5,497 nt of DNA from Oxalobacteraceae bacterium (GCA_947446335.1 CANFGA010000246.1:1-5497); one strand, 5' to 3'. Numbered from the stretch's first letter, positions 1 through 5,126 are shown. Notes: generated by a model not told the origin, from the sequence alone. A program made the numbers and translations.

Positions 1-5
1 GTCAT
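1..5 (-). CDS. Probable start of the molybdopterin-binding large subunit (IorB-type), only the first codon in the window
   Basis: On the minus strand an ATG (positions 5 to 3) follows the TAA stop of the small-subunit gene after four bases. In isoquinoline 1-oxidoreductase-type hydroxylases the large molybdopterin subunit gene commonly follows the small subunit directly, often with almost no gap. Only ATG-AC is visible, so the identity rests on position alone. The purine-rich AAAAGG lies too close to the ATG to be an ideal ribosome binding site, so translational coupling to the upstream gene is the likelier start mechanism. Confidence 0.35.
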
Positions 6-9
6 CCTT

Positions 10-477
10 TTAAGCTTTTTCGCGCATTTCAGCGGCGGCAGTCTTGATCGCGGCGCTGATGCGGCTGTAAGTACCGCAGCGGCAGATATTGCCGCTCATC
101 GCATTCTGGATATCGGTATCGGAAGGGTTCTTGTTTTCTGCCAGCAAGGCTGCTGCGCTCATCAACTGGCCCGACTGGCAGTAGCCGCATTGCGGCACAT
201 CGTGCGCGATCCAGGCTTTTTGCAAGGGGTGCGAATTGTCGTTCGACAGCGATTCGATGGTCGTCACTTTCCTGCCCGCGACCACCGATACCGGCAGCAC
301 GCAGGAGCGCGTGGCCACGCCGTCGAGGTGCACGGTGCAGGCGCCACACAAGGCTGCGCCGCAGCCGAACTTGGTGCCAGTCATGCCGAGTTCGTCCCGG
401 ATCACCCACAACAACGGGGTATCTGCTTCGATGTCGACTGATATTTCCTTGCCATTCATGTTGAAACTGATTGCCAT
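10..477 (-). CDS. (2Fe-2S)-binding small subunit of a molybdenum hydroxylase (isoquinoline 1-oxidoreductase alpha type)
   Basis: This 155-aa protein is the electron-transfer subunit of a xanthine oxidase-family hydroxylase. It passes electrons from the molybdenum cofactor of the large subunit to an acceptor. The N-terminal plant-ferredoxin domain carries Cys39, Cys44, Cys47 and Cys59 (GCGAALCGACTVHLDG). The C-terminal helical [2Fe-2S] domain carries Cys97 and Cys100 (QCGYCQSGQ) and Cys132 and Cys134 (NICRCGTYSRI). All eight ligands are present and the length matches IorA-like subunits. I chose the ATG at 477 because an AGGA lies six bases upstream (484-487) and homology begins there; the open frame continues to 945 but only as the antisense shadow of the repressor gene. 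The substrate (N-heterocycle, aldehyde, nicotinate-like) cannot be read from this subunit. The probable large subunit follows at once, and the upstream TetR gene and palindrome suggest repression. Confidence 0.93.
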   Translation of the reverse strand: MAISFNMNGKEISVDIEADTPLLWVIRDELGMTGTKFGCGAALCGACTVHLDGVATRSCVLPVSVVAGRKVTTIESLSNDNSHPLQKAWIAHDVPQCGYCQSGQLMSAAALLAENKNPSDTDIQNAMSGNICRCGTYSRISAAIKTAAAEMREKA

Positions 478-507
478 TTTGGTTCCTATTCTTATTGCTG
501 ATGATTG

Positions 508-523
508 GCCGCCTTGCGGCGGC
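508..523. repeat. Short GC-rich inverted repeat in the leader of the oxidoreductase gene
   Basis: GCCGCC-TTGC-GGCGGC is a perfect 6-bp stem with a 4-nt loop. It lies about 30 bases upstream of the small-subunit ATG, between that gene's ribosome binding site and the candidate TetR operator. No T-run follows on either strand, so it is not a standard intrinsic terminator. It would form a stable hairpin in the 5' untranslated RNA, but a function is not evident. Confidence 0.5.
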
Positions 524-597
524 GTGTTGTATTCAAATTGAAAGCGCAGGCCGCTGCCCGAAACTCTGGCGACGCTGTGCGCGATGATGCTTGTTTT

Positions 598-619
598 TTT
601 TGGAACGATCGGTCCAAAA
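598..619. promoter_or_regulatory. Candidate TetR-family operator palindrome
   Basis: The core TGGAACGATCGGTCCA (601-616) is a dyad with a single mismatched pair, and it is extended by TTTT on the left and AAAA on the right, giving 10 of 11 complementary pairs over 22 bp. It starts 14 bases beyond the stop codon of the TetR gene and lies about 120 bases upstream of the hydroxylase small-subunit ATG. From memory, a GACCGATCGGTC-like core resembles operators of NemR-type TetR repressors; I cannot verify this here. A TTGGAC on the minus strand overlaps the dyad and could be a -35 element, but no good -10 is seen. Binding by the adjacent repressor is inferred. Confidence 0.6.
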
Positions 620-632
620 CAGCGCAAAAAAA

Positions 633-1205
633 TTACTTTTTCAAGCAATCGACCAGCATCGCGCTGATCGACGCCAGTTGCGACTCGCCGAAGCCGCTTT
701 TTGCCAAGATGCGGATGCCGGTGATGCCGGCCATCAGCGTCAGCGCATGGGTCGCTGGATCCACCGTCATGCGGATCGTTCCTTTTTGCTGGCCGGCCTC
801 GATCACCGCCACGAACGCCTGCTGCATGCTGCCAAAGCCGGCATTGAGCAAGGCGCGCACTTCTTGATCGCGCCCGCCCAGTTCGGCTGCAGCATTGACC
901 AGAAAGCAACCGCGCCCGCCATCGTTGTCTTTTGCCATTTCGCACAGCAAGTCGCGCAGCGCTTCGACGACATCGTCGGACGCTGTCAGCGAGCGTATTT
1001 CCACGCTTTTTGCGTCGGCGTAATGGGTAATCGCATGCAGCAACAACGTGTGCTTCGATTCAAACGTGTTGTACAAGGAGGATTTCGCCACGCCCATCTC
1101 CTCTGCCAGTTTGCTGGCCGACAGATGCGCATAACCTTCCCGCCAGAACGCATCGACTGCGTGCTTGATGGCATCGTCGCGCGCAAACTCCAGAGGCCGA
1201 CCCAT
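633..1205 (-). CDS. TetR/AcrR family transcriptional repressor
   Basis: This 190-aa protein has the usual TetR size. The N-terminal DNA-binding domain spans about residues 8-60; its helix-turn-helix includes ASKLAEEMGVAKSSLYNTFESK and ends in the typical recognition-helix SLYxxFxSKxxLL pattern. The rest is a helical ligand and dimerisation domain. GRGCFLVNAAAEL (about 97-109) is characteristic of a common TetR subgroup, and Cys100 within it is a possible redox- or electrophile-sensing residue, by analogy only. The ATG at 1205 has AAGGA seven bases upstream. The gene lies 155 bases upstream of the hydroxylase small subunit on the same strand, and a 22-bp palindrome occupies the gap just past its stop, so it most likely controls that operon. 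Whether it represses itself is unclear; only a loose half-site, ACCGATC, occurs upstream at 1267-1273. The ligand is unknown. Confidence 0.93.
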   Translation of the reverse strand: MGRPLEFARDDAIKHAVDAFWREGYAHLSASKLAEEMGVAKSSLYNTFESKHTLLLHAITHYADAKSVEIRSLTASDDVVEALRDLLCEMAKDNDGGRGCFLVNAAAELGGRDQEVRALLNAGFGSMQQAFVAVIEAGQQKGTIRMTVDPATHALTLMAGITGIRILAKSGFGESQLASISAMLVDCLKK

Positions 1206-1476
1206 GGATTTTTCCTTAAGCTTTATTGTTTACAGATTGTATCAAATTTGTCGGAATTTTCGGCGCACCGATCCGAATGTTGCCTTGAATATCAACCTGG
1301 CGCCACCCGAATGCCGAATGCATGGCCGGCAAAAGCGACCCGAAACGGGCGCCTGCTGCAAGCCATCAGCGCCGGTTCCAGCCGGTTCAGGCCGCTATGT
1401 GGCAATCAGCGTTGCCAACGATGAAATTGGCTGAAGATCGGCCAAACGTTCGTCAAACGCTCACCAACAGTGGCGC
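1206..1476. other. Intergenic spacer between the TetR gene and the DUF2589 cluster
   Basis: This 271-bp stretch holds no convincing gene. On the minus strand a TACAAT (1241-1236) could be a -10 element for the TetR gene, placing a start of transcription about 24 bases from its ATG; the hexamer 17 bases further up (GCCGAA) is a poor -35. A loose half-site, ACCGATC (1267-1273), resembles the core of the palindrome at 598-619. GCCGGTTCCA and GCCGGTTCAG stand in tandem at 1371-1390. No U-tailed hairpin was found after the 190-aa gene, so its terminator is not identified. A 13-bp copy of the tail of that gene occurs at 1411-1423. Confidence 0.4.
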
Positions 1477-2049
1477 TCATGCGGGCATCCGGTTGCCAAC
1501 GATGTTGGCGATGATATCCATCATCACATAATTCCTGTCGGTCGACGCCAGCGCTGCGCAAAAATAATTGAACATCGGGACCGTTTCCGGCAACACGGCC
1601 AGTTTGCGCCAAATCGCATCGATCGATTGCTGGTTTGCGCCCAGCGCGGGATACAAATCCGGCTCCTTCGTGGCCAGCACTGCGATGGCGTGACACAGTT
1701 TTTCCCTGATCTGGCCCAGCAGGTGATCGATGCCTTCGATTTTCGCGTGTATTTCCTTCGAAATGCGCTCCAGCGAGTGTGCGGCGATCGCTCTTTGCCG
1801 CTTGCGCGCCGATTTCTCGTTTTGTACGATGGCCGGCACATAGCCGTCGAGCACCGCTGTCACCAGGCTTTTTTCCGCCTGCAGCAAGATGCTGATCGGC
1901 GTGCGCAAACTGGCCAATTCACGTTCGCTCTGTTCCAGCCAGCGGATGTACGCGTCGACGAAGTCCTGGGCTTCGGAGCGGTAAATGGCACTCACTTGTG
2001 CGAGGGAAATGGAATGTTCCAGCAGTTTTTCGCGCAAAATGCATTGCAT
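1477..2049 (-). CDS. Hypothetical protein, third gene of the DUF2589 cluster
   Basis: This 190-aa protein is not recognised as a named family. It has no signal peptide and no clear membrane segment, so a cytoplasmic location is likely. The sequence reads as almost wholly alpha-helical: an amphipathic N-terminal half (about residues 1-65), a strongly basic patch at 79-86 (KSARKRQR), a helix to about 127 with coiled-coil-like spacing (SLERISKEIHAKIEGIDHLL), and a hydrophobic C-terminal helix (MMDIIANIVGN). The ATG at 2049 has an AGGA nine bases upstream. It lies 25 bases after the 225-aa gene on the same strand, which supports co-transcription. A scaffold or partner role for the two upstream products is possible, but nothing catalytic is visible. 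Confidence is good that it is a gene and nil for function. Confidence 0.78.
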   Translation of the reverse strand: MQCILREKLLEHSISLAQVSAIYRSEAQDFVDAYIRWLEQSERELASLRTPISILLQAEKSLVTAVLDGYVPAIVQNEKSARKRQRAIAAHSLERISKEIHAKIEGIDHLLGQIREKLCHAIAVLATKEPDLYPALGANQQSIDAIWRKLAVLPETVPMFNYFCAALASTDRNYVMMDIIANIVGNRMPA

Positions 2050-2074
2050 GTCAAGATTTCCTGATTCTCTGCTG

Positions 2075-2752
2075 TCATTCAGCTTGCAAGGTACTGATCA
2101 CGCCGCCGCTTTCGCTCGCTTGCGTGGCCCATTCGAGGCCTTCCTCCTTCAGCGTGATCGTGATCCTGACGACATTCGTGGTCGACGTTTGTTCCTTGAC
2201 ATCGGCGGTGCGAACGTTGGCCAGAATCTGCGCGCCCACTGCTTCTTTTGCCAAAGCGGCTGCCGATATTTTTTTCCTGATGTCCTTGGCGATGGCATCG
2301 AGATCCGCCGCGCTCAGTTTCGGATTGGACTTTTGCAAGCTGCTCGATGATACTTCTTGCAGGCAGCGCACGACCGCTTCGCGACTCGCCGGCGCTGTTG
2401 ATTTCATCAGTGCAATCAATTTTCTCTTCGCCTCCAGCGAGAATGAGCGGCTGAAGGCCGACGGCATGACAAGCTTGCGTCTGGCCAGTGTTTCCTTGAC
2501 CTGGGCATAGGCGGCCGATGCAAGGACGGCCGCATCGGCCATTTGGGAGGCCTGGTCGACCGTCTGTCCCTCGACGATGACCGGCATTTCTATCTTCAAT
2601 TCCGGTATCCGTATGCGCGGCACTGACAAACCCTGAAGCAAGGGATTGCCTCGGTAATGCTCTGCCAATGCCGCAGTCTGTTCATCGGCAATGCGACGGG
2701 CGCGGATGATTCCTGTCATTAATGCTCCGATCACATCGCCCAGATCCGCCAT
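2075..2752 (-). CDS. DUF2589-cluster protein of unknown function, 225 aa
   Basis: This 225-aa soluble protein has no function I can name. It starts with a helical segment (MADLGDVIGALMTGIIRARR, running to about residue 35), then a proline-punctuated beta-strand pair (VPRIRIPELKIEMPVIVEG, 44-62). A long helical middle (about 63-180) follows, with a basic stretch near 109-117. It closes with a strand rich in alternating hydrophobics (TTNVVRITITLKEEGLEW, 191-208). The order of N-terminal helix, a strand ending in a P-V-I/L motif, and a C-terminal strand recalls the neighbouring DUF2589 protein, so it may be a divergent structural relative; this is inference. The ATG at 2752 has a GGAG seven bases upstream. 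The gene is 71 bases after the DUF2589 gene and 25 before the 190-aa gene, with a terminator-like hairpin in the first gap. No catalytic motif, signal peptide or membrane helix is seen. Confidence 0.85.
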   Translation of the reverse strand: MADLGDVIGALMTGIIRARRIADEQTAALAEHYRGNPLLQGLSVPRIRIPELKIEMPVIVEGQTVDQASQMADAAVLASAAYAQVKETLARRKLVMPSAFSRSFSLEAKRKLIALMKSTAPASREAVVRCLQEVSSSSLQKSNPKLSAADLDAIAKDIRKKISAAALAKEAVGAQILANVRTADVKEQTSTTNVVRITITLKEEGLEWATQASESGGVISTLQAE

Positions 2753-2781
2753 CGATAATCTCCGTCAAGTGTTGAGTGATA

Positions 2782-2809
2782 GAAAAAGACGCTTTTTCTT
2801 TTAGCGTCT
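2782..2809 (-). terminator. Intrinsic terminator or attenuator between the first two genes of the DUF2589 cluster
   Basis: Read on the minus strand, AGACGCT (2809-2803) and AGCGTCT (2793-2787) form a perfect 7-bp stem around a 9-nt A-rich loop. The stem runs into a TTTTT tract followed by C (down to 2782). The hairpin begins 14 bases after the DUF2589 stop codon and ends about 30 bases before the next start codon. The stem is short and the U-run modest, so partial termination is more likely than a full stop. This would allow high expression of the first gene and lower expression of the next two. Confidence 0.62.
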
Positions 2810-2823
2810 GCCAAACAGTATCG

Positions 2824-3414
2824 TCAGGCTGCTGCCTTGACTTCCTTGATGCTGTTTTCCAGCACGCCAAGCAATTTTTCCAGGCCGGCCGGCAATTCGT
2901 CCTGCACCGCCCTGACGTGGATGATCAAGCTGTAGGTGCGCTCGGTCTTGTCGGTCGCCGATGACGATTTCTTGTTGCTGTAGCTGCACTTCAACTCGGC
3001 CGACACCGGACCCCAGCCAGCCTTGACGGCCAGCGATGCCGCCAGTTCGGACGACGACGCGCTGGTCGATTCGACAACCGAATTGATCTTGGCGTTGAAG
3101 TCAATCGTCACTTCTTCTACCCGAAGATAGGGGATCGGCAACATCGTCAGGATCGGCACGGTCAGGTTGAACTTGGTCGGCGTGACCGTGATGACCCCTT
3201 CGGCGTCTTTTGTCTCGATCGGCTTGTCGTAAGAAAACGTCACCATCGTCGGTTTGCCGGGATCGGTGGCGGCATCCGGCGCATTGAAGCCGACGCTCTT
3301 GATGAAGTCGACCGAGGTTTGCGCCGACTGTGCTTGCGCTCTGACGACCGCATTCAGCGGTCCGCCTATCATTGATTGGAAGTCGATGGATGACAGCTCT
3401 TGACCTATTGCCAT
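2824..3414 (-). CDS. DUF2589 domain-containing protein
   Basis: This 196-aa protein matches the DUF2589 family (Pfam PF11655 from memory), which to my knowledge has no established function. Family-like features are an N-terminal helical start (IDFQSMIGGPLNAVVRAQAQSA, 10-31), a beta-rich core with the strand pair KFNLTVPILTMLPIPYLRVEEVTIDFNAKI (81-110), a serine-rich segment (116-122) and a WGPVSAELKCSYSNKK strand (134-149). The closing YSLIIHVRAVQDELPAGLEKLLGVLENSI (161-189) is the most diagnostic part. There is no signal peptide or membrane helix. The ATG at 3414 has a GGAG six bases upstream (3421-3424). It is the first gene of a same-strand trio and is followed by a terminator-like hairpin. 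Its long divergent leader contains several inverted repeats. The repetitive beta composition would suit an assembly or binding protein, but that is speculation. Confidence 0.94.
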   Translation of the reverse strand: MAIGQELSSIDFQSMIGGPLNAVVRAQAQSAQTSVDFIKSVGFNAPDAATDPGKPTMVTFSYDKPIETKDAEGVITVTPTKFNLTVPILTMLPIPYLRVEEVTIDFNAKINSVVESTSASSSELAASLAVKAGWGPVSAELKCSYSNKKSSSATDKTERTYSLIIHVRAVQDELPAGLEKLLGVLENSIKEVKAAA

Positions 3415-3451
3415 GATGTTCTCCGATGAAGGTTGGTTGTCGTGATCAAAC

Positions 3452-3479
3452 CTTTGTCAGGGGGGGCAGCGCGACAAAG
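3452..3479. repeat. Inverted repeat near the DUF2589 gene start
   Basis: CTTTGTC (3452-3458) and GACAAAG (3473-3479) are perfect 7-bp arms separated by 14 bases that include a G-run. The element lies about 40-65 bases upstream of the DUF2589 ATG. It could be an operator or a hairpin in the leader RNA. No T-run follows on either strand, so it is not a typical terminator. Confidence 0.4.
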
Positions 3480-3571
3480 CGTTCAATCCCGTCAAGGTTG
3501 TCATCTGTCGGATCTCAGGCGTTGCAGCCGATCAATCCATTGCCGATTATCGATGCTGTCAACGGCGGCGT

Positions 3572-3589
3572 AATTGATTTCAATCAATT
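3572..3589. promoter_or_regulatory. AT-rich palindrome, candidate protein-binding site
   Basis: AATTGAT-TTCA-ATCAATT has perfect 7-bp arms around a 4-bp centre. It sits about 158-175 bases upstream of the DUF2589 ATG and more than 300 bases upstream of the AcoR-like gene. Its AT-rich arms stand out in a GC-rich region. The half-site TTGAT/ATCAA recalls enhancer sites of sigma-54 activators such as DmpR/XylR, but the spacing differs, so the binding protein is unknown. Confidence 0.4.
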
Positions 3590-3774
3590 GACTCAGTGGA
3601 AGTAAAGTTTCTCCACATGTTGCTGCGACATCGACATTCGCGCCGTCACCGTTGCAAGGCAGAGCGCTAGAGGCGAGCGCAAAAGCGCTTGAAAATGGCA
3701 CAAGAATGGTGTGAAAGCGGCTGGAATCACAGCTTTGTTCCGATGGCGACGATCGATCTGCGGTTGCCGCGACA

Positions 3775-3798
3775 GCGCTGAGACAAACGTCTCAGCGC
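3775..3798. promoter_or_regulatory. Perfect 10-bp-arm palindrome upstream of the AcoR-like gene
   Basis: GCGCTGAGAC (3775-3784) and GTCTCAGCGC (3789-3798) are perfect inverted arms around AAAC. The right arm ends 100 bases before the start codon of the AcoR-like regulator. Neither strand has a T-tract after the stem, which argues against an intrinsic terminator and for a dimer-binding operator or enhancer site (inner core TGAGAC-N4-GTCTCA). Binding by the downstream Fis-type regulator, as autoregulation, is an inference. It could also serve the divergent DUF2589 promoter, about 360 bases away. Confidence 0.55.
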
Positions 3799-3898
3799 GC
3801 TTCGATGCTGCAGTGCAAAATGCATAAGCCGCATCATCATGTTAAAAAGTGTCATGTACTCAAGAAAGTTGCGCAAGCCAAACTGATCGGAGCTTCTC

Positions 3899-5062
3899 AT
3901 GCCTTATGTTCCACCGACGAATCATGTAGAGCGCGTTTCAAAACTGATCGCGGGGCGCGTCGTCGATGGTGGCGCCGAGCATGCGCGGCTGGCGCTGTCG
4001 CACTTGCGGGCGCGCGACGATTACCATCTCGATCCAGGCGCGAGCGCCGGACCCAGAATATTGAGCGCGGCCGAACTGCGCATCATCCAGCGCGGCGAAC
4101 AGGCGCTGCTGGGCGCCTCCGGCCTGTGCCTGCCGCGCCTGCATGAGATGGTGCGCGAGGCCGGCTATTGCGTGCTGCTGGCCAACGCCGACGGCGTGAC
4201 CATCGATTATTGCGTCGACCGCGACCACCGCAACGACTTCAAGCGCGCCGGCCTGTATCTGGGCTCGTGCTGGTCGGAACAGGAAGAAGGCACGTGCGGC
4301 ATCGCCGCCGCGCTGTCGGACCAGAGCCCGATCACCGTGCACAAGAATGATCATTTCCGCGCCGCATTCACCACCCTCACTTGCAGCGCGGCACCGATCT
4401 TTTCCCCAAGCGATCGATTGATCGGCGTGCTCAATGCCTCTGCGCTGCGCTCGCCGGACGAGCGCGACAGCCAGCGTCTGGTGAACCGGCTGGTGCGGCA
4501 AAACGCGGTGCTGATCGAGGATGCCTATTTTCTGAAAACGCATGCTCACTGCTGGGTCTTGCTGGGCCACCGCAACCGGCATTACGTCGATGTGCAGCCG
4601 GAAATCCTGATTGCCATCGATGGCCATGGTCAGGTGCTGGCCGCGAACCGCTGCGCCCGGCAGTGTGTGCCCGCTTTGGCGAGCGTGCCGGGTACAGCCC
4701 TGCCCTGCATCGAGGATGTGTTCGACTTGCGCGCCGATCGTCTGTTCGATACCCAGGCTAGATCAGCGCTGCTGGCGCTGCGCCCCGCCGGCGGTGCTGT
4801 GCTTCATGCGCGGGTGCGTGCGCCGCTGCAACGCGCGTTTGTCAAAGCACCGGCCGTGCAGCCAGCGACCGTGCAGTCAGCGCCCGGCGCGCCAGCGGAA
4901 ATGCTCGACGACATCGACTTGCTCGAACGCGATCGCATCCTGGCTGCGCTGGCGCAGCACCAATGGCGCGCCGCGCTGGCCGCGCCGCTGCTGGGGATCT
5001 CGCGCGCCACCTTGTATCGCCGCATCGCCCGTTTCAAGATCGTGGCACCGCACCGATCGTGA
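3899..5062 (+). CDS. AcoR-like GAF/Fis-HTH transcriptional regulator lacking the AAA+ domain
   Basis: This 387-aa protein resembles acetoin/glycerol-type regulators (AcoR, COG3284 group) at both ends. A GAF-type sensor domain lies at about residues 75-212, with the family-typical VLLANADGVTIDY, WSEQEEGTCGIAAAL and FTTLTCSAAPIFSPSDRLIGVLNAS segments. A PAS-like segment follows (about 232-300, EILIAIDGHGQVLAANR), then a proline/alanine-rich linker (about 311-334). The C-terminal Fis-type helix-turn-helix is at about 341-380 (ERDRILAALAQHQWRAALAAPLLGISRATLYRRI). Full AcoR proteins are around 600-670 aa. The central AAA+ ATPase with Walker A and the GAFTGA loop is wholly absent, so sigma-54 activation by ATP hydrolysis should not be possible. 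The frame is intact. The ATG has GGAG six bases upstream (3889-3892). It precedes a FAD-dependent oxidoreductase by 64 bases, its likely target. The effector, possibly a small ketone or aldehyde, is unknown. Confidence 0.92.
   Translation: MPYVPPTNHVERVSKLIAGRVVDGGAEHARLALSHLRARDDYHLDPGASAGPRILSAAELRIIQRGEQALLGASGLCLPRLHEMVREAGYCVLLANADGVTIDYCVDRDHRNDFKRAGLYLGSCWSEQEEGTCGIAAALSDQSPITVHKNDHFRAAFTTLTCSAAPIFSPSDRLIGVLNASALRSPDERDSQRLVNRLVRQNAVLIEDAYFLKTHAHCWVLLGHRNRHYVDVQPEILIAIDGHGQVLAANRCARQCVPALASVPGTALPCIEDVFDLRADRLFDTQARSALLALRPAGGAVLHARVRAPLQRAFVKAPAVQPATVQSAPGAPAEMLDDIDLLERDRILAALAQHQWRAALAAPLLGISRATLYRRIARFKIVAPHRS
4854..4883 (+). repeat. Imperfect 15-bp tandem duplication inside the regulator linker
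   Basis: CCGTGCAGCCAGCGA is followed directly by CCGTGCAGTCAGCGC, 13 of 15 bases identical and in frame. It encodes the repeated VQPAT/VQSAP of the proline-rich linker between the PAS-like segment and the helix-turn-helix. It suggests recent linker length change by slippage. Confidence 0.65.
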
Positions 5063-5126
5063 TTTTCATCGTTCCACCAGCGGGCACAGATCCGTTCTTT
5101 TTTCCACCCACAGAAATGGAGACAGC

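Larger units (their letters stand above)
3415..3898. other. Divergent intergenic region with several inverted repeats
   Basis: This 484-bp gap separates the minus-strand DUF2589 cluster from the plus-strand AcoR-like gene, so promoters for both should lie here. I see three inverted repeats (3452-3479, 3572-3589, 3775-3798), a TTGCGCAA palindrome (3869-3876) in the leader of the AcoR-like gene, and a run of seven G at 3460-3466. No hexamer pair with good sigma-70 spacing and no clear sigma-54 -24/-12 element was found on either strand. A 66-codon minus-strand frame at 3501-3701 has a GTG start but no ribosome binding site, and I do not call it a gene. Confidence 0.5.

Noticed and set aside
478..945. 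Upstream extension of the [2Fe-2S] subunit frame to 945 on the minus strand
   Set aside because: It overlaps the TetR gene in another frame and is low-complexity arginine-rich. The ATG at 477 has a ribosome binding site and family homology starts there.
591..1424. 277-codon plus-strand frame across the TetR gene
   Set aside because: It is antisense to a clear TetR gene, with unusual Arg/His/Gln-rich composition and no family resemblance.
3501..3701. 66-codon minus-strand frame with a signal-like start (MPFSSAFALASSALPC)
   Set aside because: It has a GTG start with no ribosome binding site, no proper lipobox or long hydrophobic core, no recognisable family, and it contains a palindrome (3572-3589) that is better explained as a regulatory site.
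3760..3800. Intrinsic terminator reading of the 10-bp palindrome
   Set aside because: There is no T-tract on either strand after the stem, and no gene ends nearby that would need it.
3938..4627. 229-codon minus-strand frame opposite the AcoR-like gene
   Set aside because: It is the antisense shadow of a GC-rich coding region; the plus-strand product has clear GAF and helix-turn-helix motifs.
5039..5070. Possible terminator after the AcoR-like gene (GATCG...CGATC followed by TTTT)
   Set aside because: The stem is only 5 bp with an 11-nt loop, it lies mostly inside the coding sequence, and the T-run is short and not adjacent to the stem.
5079..5096. Possible sigma-54 promoter (GGGCACAGATCCGTTC) before the oxidoreductase gene
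   Set aside because: The -24 half is fair, but at the correct spacing the -12 GC is GT and the TTGC element is absent. The upstream regulator also lacks the AAA+ domain needed for sigma-54 activation.
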